Source: an uncultured bacterium (GTDB lineage Bacteria > Bacillota > Clostridia > TANB77 > CAG-508). From it: a stretch of 8,125 bases of DNA. Made by a program: the position numbers and the translations under genes. The notes under the pieces were generated by a model, which saw only the letters and a list, made by a program, of their open reading frames with translations, had not been told where the DNA came from and made no database searches. The DNA lies in the NCBI GenBank assembly GCA_905215615.1, contig CAJMQM010000039.1:1-8125 (forward strand). Direction: 5' to 3'. The first letter of the stretch is position 1; every line of letters starts with the position of its first letter. Positions 1 to 5,662 of this stretch are shown here, piece after piece.

Positions 1-609
1 ATAGGTGGGTACAAAGAAATTTCATTTATGATTAGCGGAAAAGGTGTATATAGCAGACTAAAATTTGAAAGTGGTGTACACAGGGTACAAAGAGTGCCAG
101 AAACAGAAGCAAATGGTAGAATACATACATCTACTGCAACAGTAGCAGTACTTCCTGTAGTAGAAGATGTAGAAATAGAAATAAATCCAGCAGATATTAA
201 AATGGAAGTATTTAGAGCATCTGGTGCGGGAGGACAACATATAAATAAAACTTCATCAGCAGTTAGATTAATACATGAGCCAACAGGAATAGTTGTAGAG
301 TGTCAAACAGAAAGATCACAATTCCAAAACAGGGAATATGCAATGAAAATGCTTAAAACCAAACTATATGATATAGAAAAACAAAAACAAGATAGCGAAG
401 TTAGAGATGCAAGAAAATCACAAGTTGGAAGTGGAGATAGAAGTGAGAAAATAAGAACATATAACTATCCACAAGGAAGAATAACAGACCATAGAATTGG
501 TATGTCAATTTATCAAATGGACGATTTCCTAAATGGAAACATAGATGAAATGATAGATAACTTAATTGCAGCAGATAGAGCAGAAAGATTACAAGGGAAA
601 GAAGAATAG
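1..609 (+). CDS. prfA: Peptide chain release factor 1 (C-terminal part, 5' truncated)
   Basis: Release factor 1 recognises UAA and UAG in the ribosomal A site and triggers hydrolysis of peptidyl-tRNA in the cytoplasm. The frame is open from base 1, so the ATG at 28 is an internal Met, not the start. By comparison with the 360-residue E. coli protein about 155 N-terminal residues are missing. Visible in order are the family block GGYKE (nt 4-18), FESGVHRVQRVPETE with the stop-codon-reading tripeptide Pro-Glu-Thr (nt 97-105), and GAGGQ, whose GGQ catalytic loop is at nt 229-237. The GSGDRS...RTYNYPQGR...DHRIG signature follows. Pro-x-Thr together with that signature marks RF1 rather than RF2. 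The spacing from PET to GGQ (44 residues) matches the family. The gene ends at TAG 607-609, just before a hairpin. No frame defects were seen. Confidence 0.97.
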   Translation: MGGYKEISFMISGKGVYSRLKFESGVHRVQRVPETEANGRIHTSTATVAVLPVVEDVEIEINPADIKMEVFRASGAGGQHINKTSSAVRLIHEPTGIVVECQTERSQFQNREYAMKMLKTKLYDIEKQKQDSEVRDARKSQVGSGDRSEKIRTYNYPQGRITDHRIGMSIYQMDDFLNGNIDEMIDNLIAADRAERLQGKEE

Positions 610-623
610 TAAAAGAAATATAC

Positions 624-670
624 GAGAAATAGACAGATGGGTTTATTAAAACCAATTCTGTCTATTTCTC
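624..670. terminator. Hairpin between convergent genes, likely bidirectional terminator
   Basis: A perfect 14-bp inverted repeat (GAGAAATAGACAGA at 624-637, its complement at 657-670) encloses a loop that can pair further (GGTTT 640-644 with AAACC 649-653). It starts 14 bases after the prfA stop and ends 20 bases before the end of the minus-strand gene, so it could stop transcripts from both sides. The T tract is poor on both strands: CTCTTT on the plus strand, and GTATATTTCTTTT on the minus strand. Termination strength is therefore uncertain. Confidence 0.65.
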
Positions 671-690
671 TTTAAAATTACGCTAAATGT

Positions 691-1278
691 TTAGAAAGTA
701 TAAAATAAGTCAGTGCTATATTGGAAATCTTTTTGGTCAACGTAGTTTACGTCTCCGAAGCTACCACAGAATGATATTTGAATAGATTCTGGATATTTCG
801 AAAAGACATGAGAAGATTTATTTGTAACATTGTTTAGATAACTTTCTTGTTCATTAATTATTTTCCACGTACCATCTACGTTTTTTCCGAGGAGAACAAC
901 CGAAGAGACATAGTATAAGTCGTCATAGAGTGTTACCATTGATTTGGCGGCAATTACTTTATTGTGTTTCTCTAAGTCCTCTGCTGATATTGGCTTAAGC
1001 GTAGGATAGAAGTTGGTAAGTTTCTCAAAAAATGTATGAGCTTCTTCTTCTAACCATTGAAAAGCTTGTAAAATTTCTTCTGCTGTCGGTTTAATAGCGA
1101 TGCATGGAGTGGAACTAACAAATGAGCATCCACTAAATTGTTGCCGACTTAATAGGTTGAACATTTCCTGAGCTTGTGCTTTTCCGTTGAAGCTAGCTTG
1201 TGATTTTATTCTTTCATAGAAATTCATTTTCCGAAAGAAAGGCTTTTGATGTATCCAGTTTTGAAGTGATAATTTCAT
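691..1278 (-). CDS. Hypothetical protein, 195 aa, orphan minus-strand gene
   Basis: I do not recognise this protein. The frame gives 195 residues, apparently soluble, with no signal peptide or membrane segment. The N-terminal half is helix-like and rich in Gln, Glu and Phe (PTAEEILQAFQWLEEEAHTFF). The C-terminal half alternates short hydrophobic and polar stretches (YDDLYYVSSVVLLG, DGTWKIINEQESYL), as expected for beta strands, and ends in an aromatic tail. The start is well supported: AGGAGG (complement of 1286-1291) lies 7 bases before the ATG. It is the only minus-strand gene here, convergent with prfA and divergent from the ZIP gene. Its G+C (38% in the counted line 721-780) exceeds that of neighbours (27-32%), and its codons use more G and C, which suggests acquisition by transfer. 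The good ribosome binding site and intact frame argue that it is real. Confidence 0.75.
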   Translation of the reverse strand: MKLSLQNWIHQKPFFRKMNFYERIKSQASFNGKAQAQEMFNLLSRQQFSGCSFVSSTPCIAIKPTAEEILQAFQWLEEEAHTFFEKLTNFYPTLKPISAEDLEKHNKVIAAKSMVTLYDDLYYVSSVVLLGKNVDGTWKIINEQESYLNNVTNKSSHVFSKYPESIQISFCGSFGDVNYVDQKDFQYSTDLFYTF

Positions 1279-1285
1279 ATAATGG

Positions 1286-1291
1286 CCTCCT
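1286..1291 (-). promoter_or_regulatory. Shine-Dalgarno of the minus-strand hypothetical gene
   Basis: On the minus strand this reads AGGAGG, a full match to the 16S rRNA tail, with 7 bases before the ATG at 1278-1276. It fixes the start of the orphan gene and is the best argument that the gene is translated. Confidence 0.8.
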
Positions 1292-1300
1292 AAATAAAAA

Positions 1301-1330
1301 TGTATATTTATATTAGCATAAAATCAACAA
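1301..1330 (-). promoter_or_regulatory. Possible promoter of the minus-strand hypothetical gene
   Basis: On the minus strand TTGTTG (complement of 1325-1330) is followed after 18 bases by TATACA (complement of 1301-1306). This resembles a vegetative sigma-A promoter just upstream of the ribosome binding site. Such matches are common in AT-rich DNA, so this is tentative. Confidence 0.3.
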
Positions 1331-1339
1331 AAAAACAAC

Positions 1340-1366
1340 TTGTATTAAAAGTAAGCTTTGTATAAT
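1340..1366 (+). promoter_or_regulatory. Possible distal promoter of the ZIP transporter gene
   Basis: A perfect TATAAT (1361-1366) is preceded by TTGTAT (1340-1345) with a short 15-base spacer. It would give a leader of roughly 135 bases that contains the hairpin at 1458-1508. The short spacer lowers confidence. Confidence 0.35.
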
Positions 1367-1413
1367 TTGAATTTAAAGGTAAACTACATTGATGTCTCAA
1401 CAATAATTTAGTT

Positions 1414-1443
1414 TTGTAAAAGAATTAATAATGAAAATAAAAT
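1414..1443 (+). promoter_or_regulatory. Possible proximal promoter of the ZIP transporter gene
   Basis: TTGTAA (1414-1419) and TAAAAT (1438-1443) are separated by 18 bases. A start site about 7 bases downstream would put the 1458-1508 hairpin almost at the 5' end of the mRNA. It competes with the candidate at 1340-1366, and both may be chance matches. Confidence 0.3.
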
Positions 1444-1457
1444 ATTAAAGTAATAAG

Positions 1458-1508
1458 AAAAAACTTCTTAAAATAAACTATTATATAGAATATTTTAAGG
1501 AGTTTTTT
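1458..1508 (+). promoter_or_regulatory. 18-bp hairpin sequestering the ZIP gene ribosome binding site
   Basis: The arm AAAAAACTTCTTAAAATA (1458-1475) pairs with TATTTTAAGGAGTTTTTT (1491-1508) over all 18 positions, with a single G-U wobble (T1466-G1500). CTAT (1478-1481) and ATAG (1485-1488) in the loop can add four more pairs. The 3' arm contains the Shine-Dalgarno AAGGAG (1497-1502), and the stem ends on the base before the ATG at 1509. When folded, the ribosome binding site would be closed. The layout fits translational control of the transporter, for example by temperature, a ligand or a protein. The A-tract and U-tract also resemble a weak intrinsic terminator. The structure is read directly from the sequence; the function is inferred. 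Confidence 0.6.
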
Positions 1509-2247
1509 ATGGATAATATTTTAAAAACAACATTAATAGGATTATTTTTTGGTACATTTGGAACTACTATAGGAGGAATTATAGGAGTTAATGTAAAAAA
1601 TCCCTCAAATAAAATTTTAGGATTTATACTATCATTTGCCTCAGGGCTAATGACAGCAATAATATGTTTTGACTTAATACCAGAAGCATTTGAGTTAAGT
1701 AGTATTTATATATCAATGATGGGAATAATTGCTGGTATAGTGTTAATGGTAATATGTGATTTATTTATAACTAAAAAACTAAATAAAAGCAATAAAACAA
1801 AAAATGGATTATTGCAAACTGGTATAGTTGTGGGAATTGGTTTAGCACTGCATAATTTTCCGGAGGGGCTAGCAATAGGCTCTGGATTTGGTGCATCGCT
1901 TACACTTGGTCTTTCACTTGCAATTGCAATATGCTTGCATGATATCCCAGAAGGAATATCAATGGCGGTGCCTATGAAAAATGGAGGAATAAAAGCAAGT
2001 AAAGTAATTTACTATGTTATATTATCTGGGGTAACTACTGGGGTAGGAGCATTTTTTCGGTGCAATGGCAGGAAATATATCAAAAGATATTATATCAATT
2101 TGTTTATCGTTAGCTGCTGGAGCAATGATATATATAGTATCTGGTGAATTAATACCAGAATCAAATAAATTATATAGTGGAAGAACAACTGCATTTGGAA
2201 ATATAATTGGATTAATAATAGGGATTATAGCAATGTCTTTTGCTTAA
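1509..2247 (+). CDS. ZIP-family divalent metal transporter, frame broken by one extra base
   Basis: ZIP proteins move Zn(II) and related divalent metals across the membrane into the cytoplasm. The first frame (1509-2147) carries several hydrophobic helices and the two hallmark metal-site motifs: HNFPEG (residues 115-120, nt 1851-1868) and HDIPEG (residues 144-149, nt 1938-1955). These supply the conserved His, Glu and Asn/Asp ligands. After GVGAFF (residue 183) the frame switches. The family continuation GAMAGN...SLAAGAMIYIVSGELIPESN is found one base on, from 2059, and runs to TAA at 2245-2247. Dropping one base gives a 245-residue protein of normal ZIP length. Without it, translation ends at 2147 after 29 unrelated residues. 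AAGGAG lies 6 bases before the ATG but inside a hairpin. This could be a sequencing error, a true mutation or recoding. Family assignment is firm; metal specificity cannot be read. Confidence 0.9.
2052..2060 (+). other. Frameshift site in the ZIP gene (T6-CGG)
   Basis: In the upstream frame the codons are TTT TTT CGG. Family homology resumes at GGT (2059-2061), one base further on. The simplest repair is a run of five T's rather than six (TTT TTC GGT). The existing sequence also fits a +1 slip: tRNA-Phe on UUU can re-pair with UUC while the rare Arg codon CGG waits. I found no in-frame CGG in the visible prfA or in pcrA. Confidence 0.75.
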
Positions 2248-2273
2248 AATAATTAATGAATCTATGATAACTA

Positions 2274-2308
2274 GGTTATTCACAAATTGAATATAACTTG
2301 TGGAAACC
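2274..2308 (+). other. Imperfect hairpin downstream of the ZIP gene
   Basis: GGTT(A)TTCACAA (2274-2285) can pair with TTGTGGAAACC (2298-2308), giving 11 pairs including one G-U and a single bulged A, around a 12-base loop. It begins 27 bases after the ZIP stop. No T tract follows, so it is not a standard intrinsic terminator. It might protect the 3' end of the mRNA or be chance. Confidence 0.35.
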
Positions 2309-2355
2309 AAACAAGAAAATTTAATAAAATAGTGGAAAACTTTTCACTTTTATTG

Positions 2356-2369
2356 CAAGTGTTCGCTTG
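2356..2369. promoter_or_regulatory. Palindrome overlapping the -35 box, possible operator
   Basis: CAAGTG TT CGCTTG is an inverted repeat with five of six arm positions matched. It shares its last three bases with the -35 box of the phosphatase promoter. A dimeric repressor bound here would block RNA polymerase. I do not recognise a known regulator box. Confidence 0.3.
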
Positions 2370-2395
2370 AGAATATAAACTTTTATTGTTATAAT
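2367..2395 (+). promoter_or_regulatory. Sigma-A type promoter of the phosphatase-pcrA unit
   Basis: TTGAGA (2367-2372) and a perfect TATAAT (2390-2395) are separated by the ideal 17 bases. Transcription would start near 2402, giving a leader of about 45 bases before the phosphatase start. This is the clearest promoter in the window. Only 38 bases separate the phosphatase gene from pcrA, so it probably drives both. Confidence 0.7.
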
Positions 2396-2446
2396 ATAAA
2401 TCGTGCTAAAAAAATAAGTTTATTAACTAAAGAAGGGAAATATATT

Positions 2447-2902
2447 ATGAAAATAATGTTTATTTGTACAGGAAATATATGTAGAAGTGCAATGGCAGAA
2501 GCAATGATGAAAAAGATGTTAGAAGAAAAGAAAAAAGAAAACATTGAAGTATATTCCTGCGGAACAGATGCAGAAAATGGAGATAGGTCTACCTATAATG
2601 CAATTTATGTTATGAAAAGATACGATATAGACTTAACAAAACACATGGCAACTAACATACTAAATTCAGATATAAAAAATATGGATTTAATTTTATGTGC
2701 TACTATGTCGCATAAAAGAACAGTACTTAACTATTACCCAGAATTAGAAGGAAAAGTTTATACAATGAAAGAATATGCAGAATTAGATAATCATGGGAAA
2801 GACATGGACATTAGTGACCCTTGGGGGTATGACGAAAATATTTATGAGAGATGTGCTGTAGAAATAGAAAATTGTTTAGAAAATATTATAAATAAAATAT
2901 AA
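2447..2902 (+). CDS. Low-molecular-weight protein-tyrosine phosphatase
   Basis: This cytoplasmic enzyme removes phosphate from protein residues through a cysteinyl-phosphate intermediate. The 151-residue length is typical. The P-loop is CTGNICRS near the N-terminus (C7-x5-R13), with Cys7 as nucleophile and Arg13 binding phosphate. The general acid is in DISDPWG (Asp124-Pro125). The YSCGT block (36-40) is also typical. The residue after Asn in the P-loop is Ile11. The B. subtilis arginine phosphatase YwlE has Thr there, and that Thr is reported to set phosphoarginine preference, so this protein looks more like a tyrosine phosphatase. GAAGGG (2432-2437) lies 9 bases before the ATG. The gene follows a strong promoter and is probably co-transcribed with pcrA. 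To my knowledge such phosphatase genes often lie near prfA in Firmicutes, along with sua5 and rpiB; those two are not seen here. The substrate is unknown. Confidence 0.93.
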   Translation: MKIMFICTGNICRSAMAEAMMKKMLEEKKKENIEVYSCGTDAENGDRSTYNAIYVMKRYDIDLTKHMATNILNSDIKNMDLILCATMSHKRTVLNYYPELEGKVYTMKEYAELDNHGKDMDISDPWGYDENIYERCAVEIENCLENIINKI

Positions 2903-2940
2903 AAATTTAGTAATAAAAAACTAGGAAGGAATAGTAAAAA

Positions 2941-5238
2941 ATGCAAGATTTATTAGAAGGTTTAAATGATAGACAAAAAGAAGCTGTAATTAGTACAGAA
3001 GGACCATGCTTAGTAATAGCAGGTGCAGGAAGCGGAAAAACAAAGGTATTAACACATAAAATTGCATATTTAATTTCAGAAAAATATGTAAAACCATGGA
3101 ATATTATTGCAATAACATTTACTAACAAAGCGGCTAACGAGATGAAAGAGAGAATACAAAATATAATAGGAGACGCTGCAAATGACTTGTGGATGGGAAC
3201 TTTCCACTCTATTTGTGTAAAGATATTAAGAAAGTATATAGATAGAATTGGATTTGACCACTCATTTTTAATTTTTGATACATCAGACCAAAAAACTCTA
3301 ATAAAAGAGTGTTTAAAAGATTTAAAAGTAGATGATAAGTTATTTAATGATAGAACTGTACTTTCTGAAATAAGCAATGGAAAAAATGAAATGCTAGAGC
3401 CAAAAGCATATCAAACTAAATATTCAGGAGATTTTAGAAGAGAAACAATAGGAAATATTTATGAATTATACCAAAAAAAGCTAAAAGAAAATAATGCTTT
3501 GGATTTTGATGATATTATTAACTATACAATAAAAATATTAACAGAAAATCCAGATGTATTAGAATATTATACAGAAAAATTCAAGTATGTGCTTGTAGAT
3601 GAATATCAAGACACAAATAAAGCACAATTTATGTTAGTTTCTATTCTTGCATCTAAATATGGAAATATAACTGTTGTTGGAGATAACGATCAAGGAATTT
3701 ATAGTTTTAGAGGAGCAGACATAACAAATATTCTAAACTTTGAAAAAGATTTTCCAGGAACAAAAATTATAAAACTAGAACAAAATTATAGATGTACAGG
3801 TAATATTCTAAAAGCAGCAAATGCAGTTATTAAGCACAATGATAACAAATACGAGAAAAAGCTTTGGACAGCAAATGATGAAGGAGAGCTTCCATCTATA
3901 TATCAAGCAGATGATGAATATGATGAAGCTACATACGTTGTAAAACAAATTAATCATTTAAAAACAGAAGAATATTATAAATATTCAGATTTTGTAGTTC
4001 TTTATAGGATGAACTCACAATCAAGAGCAATAGAAGATATTTTAAGAAGAGAAGATATACCATATAAAATTGTAGGTGGTTTAAAATTCTATGAAAGAAA
4101 AGAAATTAAAGATATTATTGCATATTTAAGGTTAATATATAATCCAGCTGATAATATATCTTTAAAAAGAATTATAAATGAGCCTAAAAGAGGAATTGGT
4201 AAAACAAGTTTAGATAATATACAACAATTATCAGAACAATATGGTACATCTATGTATGAAATAATAAAAAACGCAGAACAATATGGATTAAACCGTGTAA
4301 AAGCAAATTCAGATGAGTTTATTAATTTAATAGAAGAATTAAGAGCAAAGCAAAACGAATTAAGCATATCAGAGTTAATAAAGGAAACACTTAATAAATC
4401 TGGTTATACAAAAGCATTGGAAATAGAAAATTCGGTGGAAGCGGAATCAAGAATACAAAACTTAGAAGAATTTTTAACTGTAGCAATAGAGTTTGAAGAA
4501 GAATTTGCAGAAAATACATTAGGAGAGTTTTTAGAAAATATTACACTTAGTAGCGATATAGATAGTGTAGAAGATGCAGAAAATTCAGTAACTTTAATGA
4601 CATTGCATAGTGCTAAAGGTTTGGAATTTCCAACAGTGTTTTTAGTGGGATTAGAAGAGGGAATTTTCCCAGGTTACAAATCTATTGGAGAGGAAAATTC
4701 ATTACAGGAAGAAAGAAGACTATTTTATGTTGGAATTACTAGGGCAAAAGAACATTTATATTTAACTTGTGCAAAAAGAAGAACAATTTTTGGCTCTACA
4801 AGTTATAATGCAATTTCAAGATTTGTTAAAGAAATACCAGAAGAGCTTCTAGAAGGTTACGAAGAAATGCAGAAGGAAAAAGCGGAAGATAAATTCGAAG
4901 ATTCTAATTACAGTTGGAACTATGGAAACAAACAGGCAGCAGTAAAAACATATGCATTTGAAACAAGTTCTTATGAAGTAAAAAAACAAACTCCAGTTAC
5001 AACAGGGTTTCAATATAGAACAGCAGAAAGCTTTTTATCTTCTTTAAATAAGAAAGAAAAAGGAAGTTTTGATATTTCTAAGTATCAAGAAGGACAAAGG
5101 GTGTACCATAAAAAATTTGGAGAAGGTACTATTAATAAAGTAGAAGAAGAAGGAGAAGACTACAAAATTGACATTAATTTTGATAAAGTAGGTCATAAAA
5201 GACTTATGGCAAAATTTGCAGGGCTAGAAATTATATAA
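2941..5238 (+). CDS. pcrA: ATP-dependent DNA helicase PcrA (UvrD/Rep family, SF1A)
   Basis: PcrA is a 3'-5' DNA helicase that acts in nucleotide excision repair and in clearing stalled replication or transcription complexes. The 765 residues contain all the family motifs in order: Q motif LNDRQKEAV (8-16), Walker A AGAGSGKT (27-34), motif Ia ITFTNKAANEMKER (58-71), GTFHS (86-90), Walker B VDEYQDT (219-225), motif III GDNDQGIYSFRGAD (247-260), motif IV LEQNYR (279-284), motif V TLHSAKGLEF (554-563) and motif VI RRLFYVGITRAKE (592-604). After a low-complexity linker (about 640-710) comes the PcrA-type C-terminal domain, starting at GQRVYHKKFGEGT (718-730). In PcrA this domain is linked to RNA polymerase binding. 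AGGAAGGA (2923-2930) precedes the ATG by 10 bases. The length and the C-terminal domain favour PcrA over Rep. A strong terminator follows. No defects were seen. Confidence 0.97.
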   Translation: MQDLLEGLNDRQKEAVISTEGPCLVIAGAGSGKTKVLTHKIAYLISEKYVKPWNIIAITFTNKAANEMKERIQNIIGDAANDLWMGTFHSICVKILRKYIDRIGFDHSFLIFDTSDQKTLIKECLKDLKVDDKLFNDRTVLSEISNGKNEMLEPKAYQTKYSGDFRRETIGNIYELYQKKLKENNALDFDDIINYTIKILTENPDVLEYYTEKFKYVLVDEYQDTNKAQFMLVSILASKYGNITVVGDNDQGIYSFRGADITNILNFEKDFPGTKIIKLEQNYRCTGNILKAANAVIKHNDNKYEKKLWTANDEGELPSIYQADDEYDEATYVVKQINHLKTEEYYKYSDFVVLYRMNSQSRAIEDILRREDIPYKIVGGLKFYERKEIKDIIAYLRLIYNPADNISLKRIINEPKRGIGKTSLDNIQQLSEQYGTSMYEIIKNAEQYGLNRVKANSDEFINLIEELRAKQNELSISELIKETLNKSGYTKALEIENSVEAESRIQNLEEFLTVAIEFEEEFAENTLGEFLENITLSSDIDSVEDAENSVTLMTLHSAKGLEFPTVFLVGLEEGIFPGYKSIGEENSLQEERRLFYVGITRAKEHLYLTCAKRRTIFGSTSYNAISRFVKEIPEELLEGYEEMQKEKAEDKFEDSNYSWNYGNKQAAVKTYAFETSSYEVKKQTPVTTGFQYRTAESFLSSLNKKEKGSFDISKYQEGQRVYHKKFGEGTINKVEEEGEDYKIDINFDKVGHKRLMAKFAGLEII

Positions 5239-5276
5239 TATATTGAAATAAAAACTTTTAAAAAAATATTGATTAA

Positions 5277-5333
5277 ATTTACATAATTTTAAAACAAAAA
5301 CGTATAAATATACCATAATATATTTATGTAAAT
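5277..5333. other. Nested inverted repeats between pcrA and its terminator
   Basis: ATTTACATAA (5277-5286) is matched exactly by TTATGTAAAT (5324-5333). Between them GTATA (5302-5306) and TATAC (5309-5313) form a tight palindrome. The DNA is very AT-rich, so chance is possible. The arrangement could also be an operator or recombination relic. Confidence 0.25.
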
Positions 5334-5353
5334 ACAAAAATATAAATTAAGAC

Positions 5354-5397
5354 ATACTTAAACTGTAAAAAAGATTAGCAGTTTAAGTATTTTTTTT
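5354..5397 (+). terminator. Intrinsic terminator after pcrA
   Basis: ATACTTAAACTG (5354-5365) pairs perfectly with CAGTTTAAGTAT (5379-5390) around a 13-base loop and is followed directly by seven T's (5391-5397). This is a classic Rho-independent terminator about 115 bases after the pcrA stop. It separates the helicase unit from the coat genes, so those genes should have their own promoter. Confidence 0.9.
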
Positions 5398-5450
5398 ATT
5401 TATGTATAAAAATCATAAAAAAACAAATAATAGAATTATAAAAATTAAGA

Positions 5451-5458
5451 AAGGAAGG
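5451..5458 (+). promoter_or_regulatory. Shine-Dalgarno that sets the start of the first coat gene
   Basis: AAGGAAGG ends 6 bases before the ATG at 5465. The upstream in-frame ATG at 5402 lies against the T tract of the pcrA terminator, has no such site, and would add 21 Lys/Asn/Ile-rich residues. The 5465 start is therefore preferred. Confidence 0.75.
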
Positions 5459-5464
5459 ATAAAA

Positions 5465-5653
5465 ATGTCAAATTTAAGTCAAACTGAATTACAACATCTA
5501 AGACATTTAATAGGAGCACACGAAACTGCATATCAAAAATTAAACACATATGCATCTCAAGCTGTAGATCCACAAATAAAGCAGATGTTTACGAAATCTG
5601 CACAAGATGCACTAAATACTAAACAGAAATTAATGTCATTTTTAAATGGTTAG
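5465..5653 (+). CDS. Small CotF-like spore coat protein (62 aa)
   Basis: The product is a 62-residue helical protein with two amphipathic helices. The first (TELQHLRHLIGAHETAYQKL) has His and Glu at positions typical of ferritin-like folds. A DPQIK turn follows, then a second helix ending LMSFLNG. The pattern matches the short partner found beside CotF-family coat proteins in Clostridia, where such proteins are thought to help build the outer spore layers. No signal peptide or membrane segment is seen. The start is set by AAGGAAGG 6 bases upstream. Only 9 bases separate its stop from the next start, and the next ribosome binding site overlaps its stop codon, so the two are coupled. Coat genes are normally switched on in the mother cell by sigma-E or sigma-K, but no convincing site is seen between the terminator and this start. 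Family assignment is from memory of sequence patterns. Confidence 0.65.
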   Translation: MSNLSQTELQHLRHLIGAHETAYQKLNTYASQAVDPQIKQMFTKSAQDALNTKQKLMSFLNG

Positions 5654-5657
5654 GAGG
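5652..5657 (+). promoter_or_regulatory. Shine-Dalgarno overlapping the upstream stop codon
   Basis: AGGAGG begins on the second base of the TAG stop at 5651-5653 and lies 5 bases before the ATG at 5663. Ribosomes finishing the first coat gene would be placed on the second start, pointing to coupled synthesis of the two proteins. Confidence 0.8.
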
Positions 5658-5662
5658 TAAAT

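Noticed and set aside
28..30. ATG at 28 as the start of the release factor gene
   Set aside because: Upstream codons from base 1 encode GGYKE, a conserved RF1 block, so the gene began before the window.
401..655. Minus-strand open frame opposite the end of prfA
   Set aside because: It runs antisense to a conserved coding region and through the terminator hairpin, and the predicted Leu/Phe-rich product has no recognisable family.
1367..1457. A known riboswitch or Zur/Fur/MntR operator in the ZIP leader
   Set aside because: I found no conserved riboswitch core and no standard metal-regulator palindrome. Only the hairpin at 1458-1508 is supported.
2065..2247. A separate 60-aa gene starting at the ATG at 2065
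   Set aside because: Its sequence is the expected C-terminal part of the ZIP protein, it has no ribosome binding site, and it continues the upstream protein after a one-base shift.
2907..4367. Minus-strand open frames at 2907-3377 and 4089-4367
   Set aside because: They lie antisense within pcrA, whose plus-strand motifs are intact and unmistakable.
5314..5322. CATAATATA as a sigma-K type -10 box for the coat genes
   Set aside because: It matches CATAnnnTA, but no correctly spaced AC -35 element is seen, the region is AT-rich, and a strong terminator lies between it and the genes.
5402..5464. The longer start for the first coat gene at ATG 5402
   Set aside because: It sits against the T tract of the terminator and lacks a Shine-Dalgarno. 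The ATG at 5465 has AAGGAAGG at proper spacing and gives the expected protein length.
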